DNA from: Streptomyces sp. BA2
Lineage (GTDB): Bacteria; Actinomycetota; Actinomycetes; Streptomycetales; Streptomycetaceae
Direction: 5' to 3'
DNA length: 64,000 nucleotides
NCBI RefSeq assembly: GCF_009769735.1
Contig: NZ_WSRO01000002.1
Location: 5,158,001-5,222,000, forward strand
The position numbers and the translations under genes are program-made. The notes beneath the pieces were generated by a model. The model ran no database searches. It was given only the letters and a program-made list of their open reading frames with translations, and was not told the DNA's origin. Of this stretch, positions 10,601 through 17,558 are shown piece after piece. Every line of letters starts with the position of its first letter. The first letter of the stretch is position 1.

Positions 10601-10809
10601 CTTCGCCGGACGGCGGCGGGAACGACCGCACGCGTGAGCTGCCCCAGGTCGATGAGCACGGAGAGCCTCTTCAGCGGCCTCGCTCGGACTGGGCGGAGGA
10701 GACTCCGCTGGACGATCTGCCTTCGTTGGCGGACGAGTTGCTGGGGGAGCGGGACGAGGATGAGGACGGCCGGGACGGCCGGGGCGGCCGTGGGCGGAAC
10801 AGGCGCTGA
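7648..10809 (+). CDS. tmk: MFS membrane domain fused to thymidylate kinase with charged and T-x-x-L-repeat tail
   Basis: 1053 residues in four parts. (1) Residues about 30-490: an MFS-like bundle of about 12 hydrophobic helices. (2) Residues about 510-710: dTMP kinase, with P-loop GGDGAGKST near 515-523, the REPGATPVGKRLR substrate region, and DRYIDSSVAYQGAGRD. It makes dTDP from dTMP. (3) Residues about 713-860: a continuous E/A/R/K coiled coil. (4) An Ala/Pro stretch and an acidic tail with repeats DETAVLP, DETEVLP, DETAVLP and DRTRELP. The MFS-Tmk fusion is known in Streptomyces, and its membrane partner's role is unclear. Followed 130 bases later by holB, so DNA precursor supply and replication are neighbours. 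Confidence 0.93.
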   Translation: MTRAEQPTVGNPAPDDALVADSRERAVRALLRVPQLKRLWSAQLVGGVGDALALLVLVVLALQAAIAEGAFGGGYRGVAFAVTAVFGARVLATLLFGAVLLGPLSSLTSPDGPLDRRWTMVVADGLRAGLLIVAPLWIDWTPDNALAMLLVTAFVIGVAERFWTVCRESAAPALLPAPPLEGATVRPLPDHMDALRRLSLRTGFIALPVAAAALVAVTLVGNLLGTGIDWFGAHQAGLASFVAAGLFAASLSIVYFLELPATQTPRARSPLEGLRRPRTGSGTDRGRTGAIPLLVAACAAIAGAIAASVAVAVLHAKDLDGGPVTYGLIVLALTGGTAVGIRTAPSLLPSLSRRRLLALAIALTGVALLAAGLVPDVTTVLLLLALAGVAAGIAAHTGHALLDQEVEDYRRARTTEHLQAVVRLFIALGALIAPVVAAAIGPHRFVNGKFVFDHGGAAFTLMLVGALLLPVAALVLAKIDDRQGVPLRHDLRDALRGGDDPAQGIAATGFFIALEGGDGAGKSTQAEALAEWIRAKGHEVVVTREPGATPVGKRLRSILLDVSSAGLSHRAEALLYAADRAEHVDTVVRPALERGAVVISDRYIDSSVAYQGAGRDLSPTEIARISRWATAGLVPHLTVLLDVSPEAARERFTEAPDRLESEPAEFHARVRSGFLTLAAADPGRYLVIDAAQEPEAVTTVARHRLDLMLPLSEAEVKAQEEARKAAEEEARRKAEEEAARKAEEERVERERQEQLAKLRAEEEERKRRELEEAQRREAERQAEEARQRAEEAKRRAEEEQARLLAEEKVRAAEEARRRQEAEEEARLRAEAEARRLEKQRKAEEALLRAEEARRLAAASAAAAAAASSAAASAPAPKPASAPASKSAPAPKSAPAQSASPSDAVPDNETTVPTPVVKPGASAPGAADETAVLPQVQDTSGSDETEVLPQPPVPGAADETAVLPSVQEDKVPPGYFRDERDERPAPSPDGGGNDRTRELPQVDEHGEPLQRPRSDWAEETPLDDLPSLADELLGERDEDEDGRDGRGGRGRNRR

Positions 10810-10939
10810 TGCACTGAGGTGCTGAGCCTCACCGAGCGAGCAGCGAGCGGCGAGCGGCCCGCGTTGTCAGTGGCGTGCTCCACAATGAATTCGACAGCGC
10901 GCGACGTACGACGCGGGAGCAGGGCGGAGGCGGTGACCG

Positions 10940-12145
10940 ATGACCGTATGGGACGACCTGGTGGGCCAGGAGCGGGTGAGTGAGCAGCTCAGTGCCGCCG
11001 CCCGGGACGCCGACACGCTGGTCACCGCCGTGGCCGCGGGCACCCCGCGGCCCGAGGCGTCGAAGATGACGCACGCCTGGCTGTTCACCGGGCCGCCCGG
11101 CTCCGGGCGGTCCACCGCCGCCCGCGCCTTCGGTGCCGCGCTCCAGTGCACCAGCCCGGACCGCGCGCTCGGCGGCGCCCCCGGCTGCGGCTTCTGCGAC
11201 GGTTGCCACACGAGCCTGGTCGGCACGCACGCCGACGTCCAAGTGGTGCGTACGGACCTGCTGTCCATCGGCGTCAAGGAGACCCGTGAGCTGGTCAGGC
11301 GGGCACAGATGTCGCCCGCGGGCGGCCGCTGGCAGGTCATCGTCCTGGAGGACGCCGACCGCCTCACCGAGGGCGCGGGCAACGTCCTGCTTAAGGCCGT
11401 GGAAGAGCCCGCCCCCCGCACCGTATGGCTCCTCTGCGCGCCCTCGCTCGAGGACGTGCTGCCCACCATCCGCTCGCGCTGCCGCCATCTGACGCTGCGT
11501 ACGCCTCCGGTGGACGCCGTCGCGGACGTACTCATCCGGCGTGACGGCATCGAGCCCGATGTCGCCGCTGCCGCCGCGCGCGCCACCCAGGGGCACATCG
11601 GCCGCGCCCGCCGCCTCGCGACCGACCCGCGGGCACGCGAGCGCCGTGCCGCCGTGCTCAAGCTGCCCATGCGCGTGGAGGACATCGGCGGCTGCCTCAA
11701 GGCCGCGCAGGAGTTGATCGACACGGCGGGCGACGACGCGAAGCAGGTCGCCGAGGAAGTCGACGTCAAGGAGACCGACGACCTGAAGGCGGCGCTCGGC
11801 GCGGAGAAGGGCGGCCGGATGCCGCGCGGCACGGCGGGCGTCATGAAGGACCTGGAGGACCGGCAGAAGCGCCGCAGGACCCGCACCCAGCGCGACAGCC
11901 TCGACCTCGCGCTCATCGAGCTGACCGGTGTCTACCGCGACGTGCTCACCCTGCAGCTCGGCTCGCGCGTGGCACTGGCCAACACGGAGGTGCTCGACAT
12001 GCTGGAGCGCCTGGCGCGAGGCACATCGCCCGAGTCCACGCTGCGCCGCATCGAGGCGATCGGCGCCTGCCGCACGGCACTGGAGCGCAATGTGGCGCCG
12101 CTGCTCGCGGTAGAGGCGATGACGGTGGCGCTGCGGGCGGGCTAA
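10940..12145 (+). CDS. holB: DNA polymerase III subunit delta'
   Basis: 401-residue clamp-loader subunit of the AAA+ family. A Walker A-like GPPGSGRST lies near residue 51, followed by a cysteine cluster (CTSPDRALGGAPGCGFCDGC) that matches the zinc module of delta' and tau/gamma subunits. The sensor-type segment LEDADRLTEGAGNVLLKAVEEPAPRT and the arginine-containing SRCRHL follow. Arg in place of Lys in Walker A is expected because delta' does not hydrolyse ATP. ATG 10940 has GGAGGCGG upstream. The adjacency to tmk matches the usual bacterial tmk-holB order. Confidence 0.93.
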   Translation: MTVWDDLVGQERVSEQLSAAARDADTLVTAVAAGTPRPEASKMTHAWLFTGPPGSGRSTAARAFGAALQCTSPDRALGGAPGCGFCDGCHTSLVGTHADVQVVRTDLLSIGVKETRELVRRAQMSPAGGRWQVIVLEDADRLTEGAGNVLLKAVEEPAPRTVWLLCAPSLEDVLPTIRSRCRHLTLRTPPVDAVADVLIRRDGIEPDVAAAAARATQGHIGRARRLATDPRARERRAAVLKLPMRVEDIGGCLKAAQELIDTAGDDAKQVAEEVDVKETDDLKAALGAEKGGRMPRGTAGVMKDLEDRQKRRRTRTQRDSLDLALIELTGVYRDVLTLQLGSRVALANTEVLDMLERLARGTSPESTLRRIEAIGACRTALERNVAPLLAVEAMTVALRAG

Positions 12146-12236
12146 GCAGCTTCTGGGCTCCGGATCTGAGGTTGACGGAGTCACCCGTATGGGCACTTTG
12201 TGTCACTGATCCAACGCATGGCGTTAGTCTCACGTG

Positions 12237-13784
12237 ATGCGCATCAGAGGACTCCGCACCCCCGCGACCGCGTTCCTGGCCGCCGGACTGCTCATCTCCG
12301 GCTGCTCGGCCGGAAGCACGACGGCGGACGTGTCCATGGCCGCGCTGCCCCGCGCCACCCCGCAGGAGCTGGCTCCGTACTACGAGCAGAAGCTGAGCTG
12401 GCGCGAGTGCGGCGTCGCCGGCTTCGAGTGCTCCACGATGAAGGCGCCGCTGGACTACGCGAAGCCGGACGGCGAGGCGATCAAGCTCGCCGTATCCCGG
12501 AAGAAGGCCACAGGACCCGGCAAGCGCCTCGGCTCGCTCCTGGTCAACCCGGGCGGCCCCGGCGGCTCGGCGATCGGCTACCTCCAGTCGTACGCGGCCC
12601 TCGGCTACCCCGAAGAGGTCCGCGCCCAGTACGACATGGCCGCGGTCGATCCGCGCGGCGTGGCCCGCAGCGAGCCCGTCACCTGTCTCGACGGCAAGCA
12701 GATGGATGCGCACACGCAGACGGACGTCACACCGGACGACGAGCGCGAGACCGTCCAACTGTCGCTCGCCTTCAAGAAGTTCGCGGCGGGCTGCGAGAAG
12801 CGGTCCGGCGAGGTGCTGCCGCACGTCTCGACGGTCGAGGCGGCCCGCGACATGGACATCCTGCGCGCGGCGCTCGGCGACGAGAAGCTGAGCTACGTGG
12901 GCGCTTCGTACGGCACGTTCCTGGGAGCGACGTACGCCGGGCTCTACCCCGACCGCGTCGGGCGCCTGGTCCTGGACGGCGCGATGGACCCGTCGCTTCC
13001 GGCGCGTCGCATGAACCGTGACCAGACGGCGGGCTTCGAGACGGCGTTCCAGTCGTTCGCGAAGGACTGCGTGGGCCGGTCGGACTGCCCCCTGGGCACG
13101 GGGAGCGAGGCGGACGCGGGCAAGCGCCTCAAGTCCTTCTTCGACGAACTGGACCGCACGCCGATCCCCACCGGCGACTCCGACGGCCGCAAGCTCGGCG
13201 AGGCGCTCGCCACGACGGGCGTGATCGCGGCGATGTACGACGAGGGCGCCTGGCCCCAACTGCGCACGGCGCTGGGCACCGCGATGAGGGACAGGGACGG
13301 CGCGGGCCTCCTCTCCCTCTCGGACAGCTACTACGAGCGTGACGGCGACGGGACGTATGCGAACCTCATGTTCGCCAACGCCGCCGTGAACTGCCTGGAC
13401 CTCCCCCCGGCCTTCGACACGGCCACCGATGTGGAGAAGTACCTGCCGGACTTCGAGAAGGCTTCCCCGGTCTTCGGCGAGGGCCTGGCCTGGGCCTCGC
13501 TGAACTGCGCGTACTGGCCGGTGAAGGCGACGGGCGAGCCGCACCGCATCGAGGCGGAAGGCGCGGCTCCGATCGTCGTGGTCGGCACCACACGCGACCC
13601 GGCGACGCCCTACCGCTGGGCCGAGGCCCTGGCCGACCAGCTCTCCTCCGGCAAGCTGCTCACGTACGAGGGGGACGGCCACACGGCGTACGGGCGCGGC
13701 AGCAAGTGCGTGGACGAGGCGGTCAACGCGTACCTGCTGGAAGGCAAGGCCCCGGACGACGGAAAGCGCTGCTCGCAGGGGTGA
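12237..13784 (+). CDS. Secreted alpha/beta hydrolase, tripeptidyl-aminopeptidase-like lipoprotein
   Basis: 515 residues. The N-terminal signal ends in LISGC, a lipobox, so the enzyme should be anchored outside the membrane. The catalytic fold shows the oxyanion-type GSLLVNPGGPGGS (about residues 100-112), the nucleophile elbow GASYGT (near 223), the aspartate region TTRDPATP and the histidine in GDGHTAYG near the C-terminus. This is the arrangement of Streptomyces tripeptidyl aminopeptidases, which remove tripeptides from secreted protein substrates. A GTG lies three bases upstream of ATG 12237, but TAGTCT sits 6 bases before the ATG with no Shine-Dalgarno, favouring a leaderless start at 12237. 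Confidence 0.88.
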   Translation: MRIRGLRTPATAFLAAGLLISGCSAGSTTADVSMAALPRATPQELAPYYEQKLSWRECGVAGFECSTMKAPLDYAKPDGEAIKLAVSRKKATGPGKRLGSLLVNPGGPGGSAIGYLQSYAALGYPEEVRAQYDMAAVDPRGVARSEPVTCLDGKQMDAHTQTDVTPDDERETVQLSLAFKKFAAGCEKRSGEVLPHVSTVEAARDMDILRAALGDEKLSYVGASYGTFLGATYAGLYPDRVGRLVLDGAMDPSLPARRMNRDQTAGFETAFQSFAKDCVGRSDCPLGTGSEADAGKRLKSFFDELDRTPIPTGDSDGRKLGEALATTGVIAAMYDEGAWPQLRTALGTAMRDRDGAGLLSLSDSYYERDGDGTYANLMFANAAVNCLDLPPAFDTATDVEKYLPDFEKASPVFGEGLAWASLNCAYWPVKATGEPHRIEAEGAAPIVVVGTTRDPATPYRWAEALADQLSSGKLLTYEGDGHTAYGRGSKCVDEAVNAYLLEGKAPDDGKRCSQG

Positions 13785-13807
13785 CACGGGCCCTGGTGGG
13801 CCGCCCA

Positions 13808-13832
13808 CCGGGGGTGTACGGAGCACCCCCGG
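13808..13832 (+). terminator. Terminator after the hydrolase gene
   Basis: Perfect 9-bp inverted repeat CCGGGGGTG / CACCCCCGG with loop TACGGAG, 24 bases after the stop and before the tRNA gene. Confidence 0.7.
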
Positions 13833-13885
13833 AAACTGTGTAGACTTGGCGTCGCTGCTGATCGCACCATAGGTGCGGGACGCGT

Positions 13886-13959
13886 GCCGCCTTAGCTCAG
13901 ATGGCCAGAGCAACGCACTCGTAATGCGTAGGTCTCGGGTTCGAATCCCGAAGGCGGCT
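13886..13959 (+). tRNA. tRNA-Thr (anticodon CGU)
   Basis: 74 bases that fold as a full cloverleaf: 7-bp acceptor GCCGCCT/AGGCGGC, D stem GCTC/GAGC, anticodon stem ACGCA/TGCGT with loop CTCGTAA, and T stem TCGGG/CCCGA with TTCGAAT. The anticodon CGT (13920-13922) reads the ACG threonine codon. CCA is not encoded. A TAGACT hexamer at 13841-13846 could be its -10 element. Confidence 0.95.
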
Positions 13960-13966
13960 CTGTGGA

Positions 13967-14003
13967 AGCCCCAGGACTCACTCGCCGTGACCTGGGGCTT
14001 TTG
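13967..14003 (+). terminator. Terminator after tRNA-Thr
   Basis: AGCCCCAGG / CCTGGGGCT, a perfect 9-bp stem followed directly by a T run (TTTTGCTTTG). Confidence 0.8.
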
Positions 14004-14010
14004 CTTTGCT

Positions 14011-14050
14011 TGGAGTGGTCCCGTTGTTGCTGGAGTGGTCCCGTTGTTCG
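14011..14050. repeat. 20-bp tandem duplication beside the tRNA
   Basis: Two adjacent copies beginning TGGAGTGGTCCCGTTGTT, 18 of 20 bases identical, between the tRNA terminator and the next gene. No integrase or matching distal copy of the tRNA end is visible in the window. Confidence 0.7.
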
Positions 14051-14056
14051 GGGTGT

Positions 14057-14599
14057 TCAGCGGGCGTATGAGCCGAGGCCGATCAGGCAGTAGACGTACT
14101 CGTTGATGGTCGAGCCGTTGAGGGTGTAGCGGTACGAGAAGGCGTATTGGGTTTTCGGGTTGTCGTTGCAGCGGCTCATTTCTGACGTCATGGGGATCGT
14201 CTCGATCACCTCGTAGTGGGCGTCGGACGCCGAGCAGGACACCTCCTCCACGTCGTTGACCTCCTGCGCTGTCGTGGAGTCCGGCAGCGTGCCGTTGAGG
14301 CAGGTCCCCGACGTGAAGGGGGTGGGGGCCTGGCTTGTGGGCGTCGCGGCGGGGGCCGGGGCCGTTCCGGTGTCGTACGGGTCGTCTGTGGATGGGGCGT
14401 CCGAGTATGGGTCGCTCGTGTAAGGGGTGCTGGTCGAGGGGCCCGGAGCGGCGCTGTTGCCGTCGTCGTCCTCCCCTTGGTTCAGCAGCAGGATGACGAT
14501 GAGTACGGCGCCGATGGCGCCGAGCGCCGCCAGGCAGCCGCGGGCGGTGGAGCCGGGTGGGCGGCTGGGCCGTGGGGCCGGCGATATGGGTTCAGACAC
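14057..14599 (-). CDS. Single-pass membrane protein with extracytoplasmic domain, function unknown
   Basis: 180 residues from GTG 14599. A short proline-rich cytoplasmic N-terminus is followed by one membrane helix (GAIGAVLIVILLL, about residues 25-40), a Ser/Thr/Pro/Asp-rich linker, and a C-terminal domain of about 85 residues with four or five cysteines (TCLNG, VSCSAS, RCNDN, YCLIG). Paired cysteines suit an exported disulfide-bonded domain, loosely like LppU-type proteins. There is no Shine-Dalgarno sequence; CATACT six bases upstream may be a -10 element. The gene is divergent from the TetR gene, with a palindrome between them. Confidence 0.7.
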   Translation of the reverse strand: MSEPISPAPRPSRPPGSTARGCLAALGAIGAVLIVILLLNQGEDDDGNSAAPGPSTSTPYTSDPYSDAPSTDDPYDTGTAPAPAATPTSQAPTPFTSGTCLNGTLPDSTTAQEVNDVEEVSCSASDAHYEVIETIPMTSEMSRCNDNPKTQYAFSYRYTLNGSTINEYVYCLIGLGSYAR

Positions 14600-14639
14600 C
14601 GGGTCAGTATGAGCCAGAGGGTTGCTTGAGTGGAGTGTT

Positions 14640-14661
14640 TTTCTAGAAATACGCTCTAGGA
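14640..14661. promoter_or_regulatory. Candidate TetR operator
   Basis: TTTCTAGAAA (14640-14649) is a perfect palindrome, and CTAGA-N7-TCTAG (14643-14659) forms a second overlapping dyad. It lies in the 99-bp space between the divergent exported-protein and TetR genes, where an autoregulatory operator is expected. A third CTCTAGG copy sits at 14681. Confidence 0.55.
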
Positions 14662-14698
14662 ATGGAAGGCTCCAGGGGTGCTCTAGGCTGGGTGGACC

Positions 14699-15292
14699 AT
14701 GAGCCCCAAGCAGCAACGCGGTGAAGAGACCGCCGACCGACTCCTGGAGGCCGCGCTCCAGGTGTACGCCGACTCCGGCGAGCAGGGCGTGACCGTCGGC
14801 GCGCTCACCAAGGCCAGTGGTGTCAGCCTCGGCAGTCTCTACCACCACTTCGGCAGCGTCGACGGCCTCATGAGCGCCCTGCTGGTGCGCTGGCTCGGCC
14901 GTCTCCTCACCGAGCTCGGCGCTTCCGTGGAGCGTTCCCGTACGGCACGGACCGGTATCCGCTCCCTTGTGCGGGCCTACCTGAGGTTCATCCAGGAGAA
15001 CCCGGACGCCGCCCGGCTCCTGCACTCCTCGTACGCCGACCGGCTCGGGATGGCGCAGGCCCGGCAGCTCCGTGACGCCCAGGAGGCCAGGCTGTCCCCG
15101 CTGACCGGCTGGATGCAGCAGCACGTCGACTCGGGTGAGGTCGCTCCGCTTCCCATGTCCTTGATCGAGGGGCTGGTCCTGGGGCCCGTCGTCGCGACCG
15201 CGCGCCGCTGGCTCGCCGGGTACGACGACGTCGATCTCGATCAGGCGGCGCGGCTTCTGCCGGAGCGGATTTGGCGGTCGATCGTTCCCTGA
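14699..15292 (+). CDS. TetR family transcriptional regulator
   Basis: 197 residues. The N-terminal helix-turn-helix is clear: TADRLLEAALQVYADSGEQGVTVGALTKASGVSLGSLYHHFGSVDGLMSAL spans about residues 11-61, with the typical GSLYHHF recognition-helix ending. The C-terminal ligand-binding half is all-helical and ends DLDQAARLLPERIWRSIV. It probably controls itself and the divergent exported protein through the CTAGA palindromes. The ligand cannot be inferred. Confidence 0.9.
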   Translation: MSPKQQRGEETADRLLEAALQVYADSGEQGVTVGALTKASGVSLGSLYHHFGSVDGLMSALLVRWLGRLLTELGASVERSRTARTGIRSLVRAYLRFIQENPDAARLLHSSYADRLGMAQARQLRDAQEARLSPLTGWMQQHVDSGEVAPLPMSLIEGLVLGPVVATARRWLAGYDDVDLDQAARLLPERIWRSIVP

Positions 15293-15322
15293 GGGGGCTG
15301 TTGGGGCTGTTGGGTGGGGTGA

Positions 15323-15823
15323 TCAGTGGCGTAGTGCCCTGCCGATTTCTGCCTTCGGGGAGCCGGAGAGGGAGCGGTTGCTGCTGGCTGTGGCGGACTT
15401 CGACTGGTCGGCTTCGACGTCGCTGATGTTGAGGACTGCCGTGTCCAGGAGGTTGCCGTCGCCGTCGCGGAAGTTGACGGAGATGGTGTAGTCCGCCTTC
15501 TTGTCCGTGGTGTTGGTGGCCGTGATCTTGGCCGTTGCCCGGTCGTTCTCTGACTTGGTGGGGCCGTCGACCTTTACGTCGCCCTTCGCGTCCGCCCCGT
15601 CCTTCACCTCGGCCATCTTGGACGCGGCAGCCTCCGTGGCGGAGGCGACGGCTTCGCCCGCCTTGGCTGTGGCGGAGGCGGCCCTGTCTTTGACCTTGTC
15701 CACGTCGCTGTCCGAGCAGGCGGTGGTGGCGAGGGCGAGGAGGGCGGCGGTGGCTGCGGTGGTGGCTGCGGTGGTGGCGATGCGGGTGGTTTTGGTGGCG
15801 CGGGTGGCTTGGGTGCGGTTCAT
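15323..15823 (-). CDS. Secreted lipoprotein-like protein with FxLD-type beta domain
   Basis: 166 residues from ATG 15823, chosen because GAAGGTGG lies 5-8 bases upstream; a GTG at 15832 would add three residues. The Thr/Ala-rich signal peptide ends ALATTAC, a lipobox with a non-canonical threonine at -3. An alanine-rich helical segment (residues 38-80) precedes a beta-rich domain with TAKITATNTTDKKADYTISVNFRDGDGNLLDTAVLNI, the pattern of small Ig-like FxLD domains in Streptomyces. Function unknown. Confidence 0.75.
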   Translation of the reverse strand: MNRTQATRATKTTRIATTAATTAATAALLALATTACSDSDVDKVKDRAASATAKAGEAVASATEAAASKMAEVKDGADAKGDVKVDGPTKSENDRATAKITATNTTDKKADYTISVNFRDGDGNLLDTAVLNISDVEADQSKSATASSNRSLSGSPKAEIGRALRH

Positions 15824-16000
15824 GCGGACCACCTTCGGGGTGGTGGGCTTTGGGCGCGAGGTGGGGCGGCCGTATGGGTCTGTGCGGGGCGTCGTTCATT
15901 GCTGTGGTGCTGGTTCGGCAGGTGGGGGTTCGGGGTGACGGGCGGGCCGGTGGGGGAGCCCTGTTCCTGCGGGCGCTCCAGGGCCTGCGAGGATGCCGCG

Positions 16001-16597
16001 ATGAGTGATGACGGTGTTGCCGCTTACGTTCGGTACGAGTCGCCCTCGCGCCATCCGCGCGGGCATTTCCCCGGTGTGTTCGTTCTCGTCAACGGGCTTG
16101 CCAGGGAAGGGAAGTTGACCCCGGAGCAGGAGCGGTTCCGGCGGGTCAACAACGACTGGTACGACGCCGCGTATCCGACCCCCTCGAAGGTGGACCCCAC
16201 CGTCTACGACCCCGACGTCACGCCCGGCGCCGTCGCCTGGTTCAAGGTCACCGCCACTCATCTCATCGAGCGCCTGCCCGGCTATCTGGAGATTCTGGAC
16301 GCGCACGGCATCGAGTGCCGGGTGGTGCGGTCATCGGATCCGGGGCGGGTTGTCTACGAGGACGAGTTCCAGGTCGTGGTCGTGCCGTACGAGGCGCATG
16401 AGGTGTATGGGGCGGACGAGGGGCGCGAGGTGTATGGGGCGGACGAGGGGCGCGAGGTGTACGGGGCGGACGAGGGGCGCGAGGTGTATGGGGCGGACGA
16501 GGGGCGCGAGGTGTATGGGGCGGACGAGGGGCGCGAGGTGTACGGGGCGGACGAGGGGCGCGAGGTGTACGGGGCGGACGAGGGGCGCGAGGTGTAG
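16001..16597 (+). CDS. Hypothetical protein ending in seven EVYGADEGR repeats
   Basis: 198 residues. Residues about 1-133 are a compact domain of unknown function (ATHLIERLPGYLEILDAHGIECRVVRSSDPGRVVYEDEFQVVVVPYE). The remainder is seven exact nonapeptides EVYGADEGR, encoded by 27-bp units from 16400, ending in an eighth partial unit where the tyrosine codon TAT/TAC has become the stop TAG. The acidic repeat tail has no obvious partner. ATG 16001 follows GCGAGGA at about 8 bases. It precedes the two-component genes on the same strand by 86 bases. Confidence 0.75.
   Translation: MSDDGVAAYVRYESPSRHPRGHFPGVFVLVNGLAREGKLTPEQERFRRVNNDWYDAAYPTPSKVDPTVYDPDVTPGAVAWFKVTATHLIERLPGYLEILDAHGIECRVVRSSDPGRVVYEDEFQVVVVPYEAHEVYGADEGREVYGADEGREVYGADEGREVYGADEGREVYGADEGREVYGADEGREVYGADEGREV
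16400..16597 (+). repeat. 27-bp minisatellite, seven copies plus a partial
   Basis: Units start at 16400, 16427, 16454, 16481, 16508, 16535 and 16562, then a 9-base partial copy. Within the full units only the third base of the tyrosine codon varies (T,T,C,T,T,C,C), consistent with recent slippage or block duplication. Confidence 0.97.
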
Positions 16598-16601
16598 GCA
16601 G

Positions 16602-16653
16602 CCTGTCGGGAGTTATGAGGATCCTGTCAGGCCGCTGTCCGTATCCGGTCAGG
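16602..16653 (+). promoter_or_regulatory. Direct repeats upstream of the response regulator
   Basis: CCTGTCGGG (16602), CCTGTCAGG (16623) and CCGGTCAGG (16645) are spaced 21 and 22 bases apart, about two helical turns, ending 17 bases before a TATGCT -10-like hexamer (16670-16675). OmpR-type regulators bind same-face direct repeats, so autoregulation is plausible. Confidence 0.45.
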
Positions 16654-16682
16654 CCCGTGCCGCCCCGCATATGCTCGACGCC

Positions 16683-17558
16683 ATGTGCGCTTTTGTCCTG
16701 GTCGCGGAGGATGACGAGAAACAGGCCGAGCTGGTCCGCCGCTATCTGGAGCGCGAGGGCCACACGGTCGCCGTCGTCCACGACGGGCGCGCCGCGATCG
16801 ACGAGGTGCGGCGCAGGCCGCCGGACCTGCTCGTGCTCGACGTGATGATGCCGCGGGTCGACGGCCTCGGCGTCACACGCGTCCTGCGGGCTGGGAGCGG
16901 TGGCGGGAGTGGGGTCGGGAGCGGCGGTGGGGGCGGCTCCGTCGCCGGGATTCCTATTCTGATGCTGACCGCCCGGACGACCGAGGACGATCTGCTGCTC
17001 GGGCTCGATCTCGGGGCCGACGACTATCTGACGAAGCCGTACAGCCCGCGCGAGCTCATGGCCCGTGTCCGTACGTTGCTGCGGCGCTCCCAGGGCACGC
17101 ACCATCCCGTCGTCGAAGGCGCCGAAGCAGTGCCGCGTGTGTTGAGGGTGGGCGGGCTCTCCGTCGATCCGGTGCGGCACGAGGTGACCGTCGACGGGCG
17201 GCTCGTCGAGTGCACTCCGGGGGAGTTCGAGCTGCTCGCGGCGCTGGCGGCGGAGCCTGAGCGGGTGTTCACACGGCCCCAGCTGCTTGATCGTATTCAT
17301 GGGTCTTCGGGGTACATATCGGTGCGCACCGTCGACGTACACGTACTGAATCTGCGCAAGAAGATCGAGGCCGATCCGCGCAGGCCGCGCCATCTCGTGA
17401 CGGTCTTCGGCGTCGGGTACAAGCTCACGGGTGCGGCCTTCCGCGCGGCCCCGGCCCCTGGGCCTGCCCCCAGGCCCGCCCTCGGACCGGCCCCCGGGCC
17501 CGCCCCCGTACCCGCCCCCGGACAGGCCCTCGGGGCGGCGGCGCGACGTGGTGCGTGA
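16683..17558 (+). CDS. OmpR-family response regulator
   Basis: 291 residues. Receiver: acidic pocket EDD near residue 9, phosphoacceptor Asp in LLVLDVMMPRVDG, and conserved Lys in DDYLTKPYSPRELMARV. An unusual Gly/Ser insert (GSGGGSGVGSGGGGGS) lies between helix 3 and strand 4. The C-terminal winged helix is intact (LVECTPGEFELLAALAAEPERVFTRPQLLDRI ... SVRTVDVHVLNLRKKI). It ends with a Pro/Ala tail of about 35 residues that runs into the kinase gene. The start could be ATG 16671 or 16683; TATGCT seven bases before 16683 and no Shine-Dalgarno favour a leaderless 16683. Confidence 0.92.
   Translation: MCAFVLVAEDDEKQAELVRRYLEREGHTVAVVHDGRAAIDEVRRRPPDLLVLDVMMPRVDGLGVTRVLRAGSGGGSGVGSGGGGGSVAGIPILMLTARTTEDDLLLGLDLGADDYLTKPYSPRELMARVRTLLRRSQGTHHPVVEGAEAVPRVLRVGGLSVDPVRHEVTVDGRLVECTPGEFELLAALAAEPERVFTRPQLLDRIHGSSGYISVRTVDVHVLNLRKKIEADPRRPRHLVTVFGVGYKLTGAAFRAAPAPGPAPRPALGPAPGPAPVPAPGQALGAAARRGA

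Noticed and set aside
7972..10659. 895-codon open frame antisense to tmk
   Set aside because: Composition is a shadow of the Tmk coiled-coil and MFS codons (L/R/G/H rich), with no domain or ribosome site.
13886..14050. tRNA-borne integration site of a genomic island
   Set aside because: There is a 20-bp tandem duplication after the tRNA, but no integrase, excisionase or second copy of the tRNA 3' end is visible.
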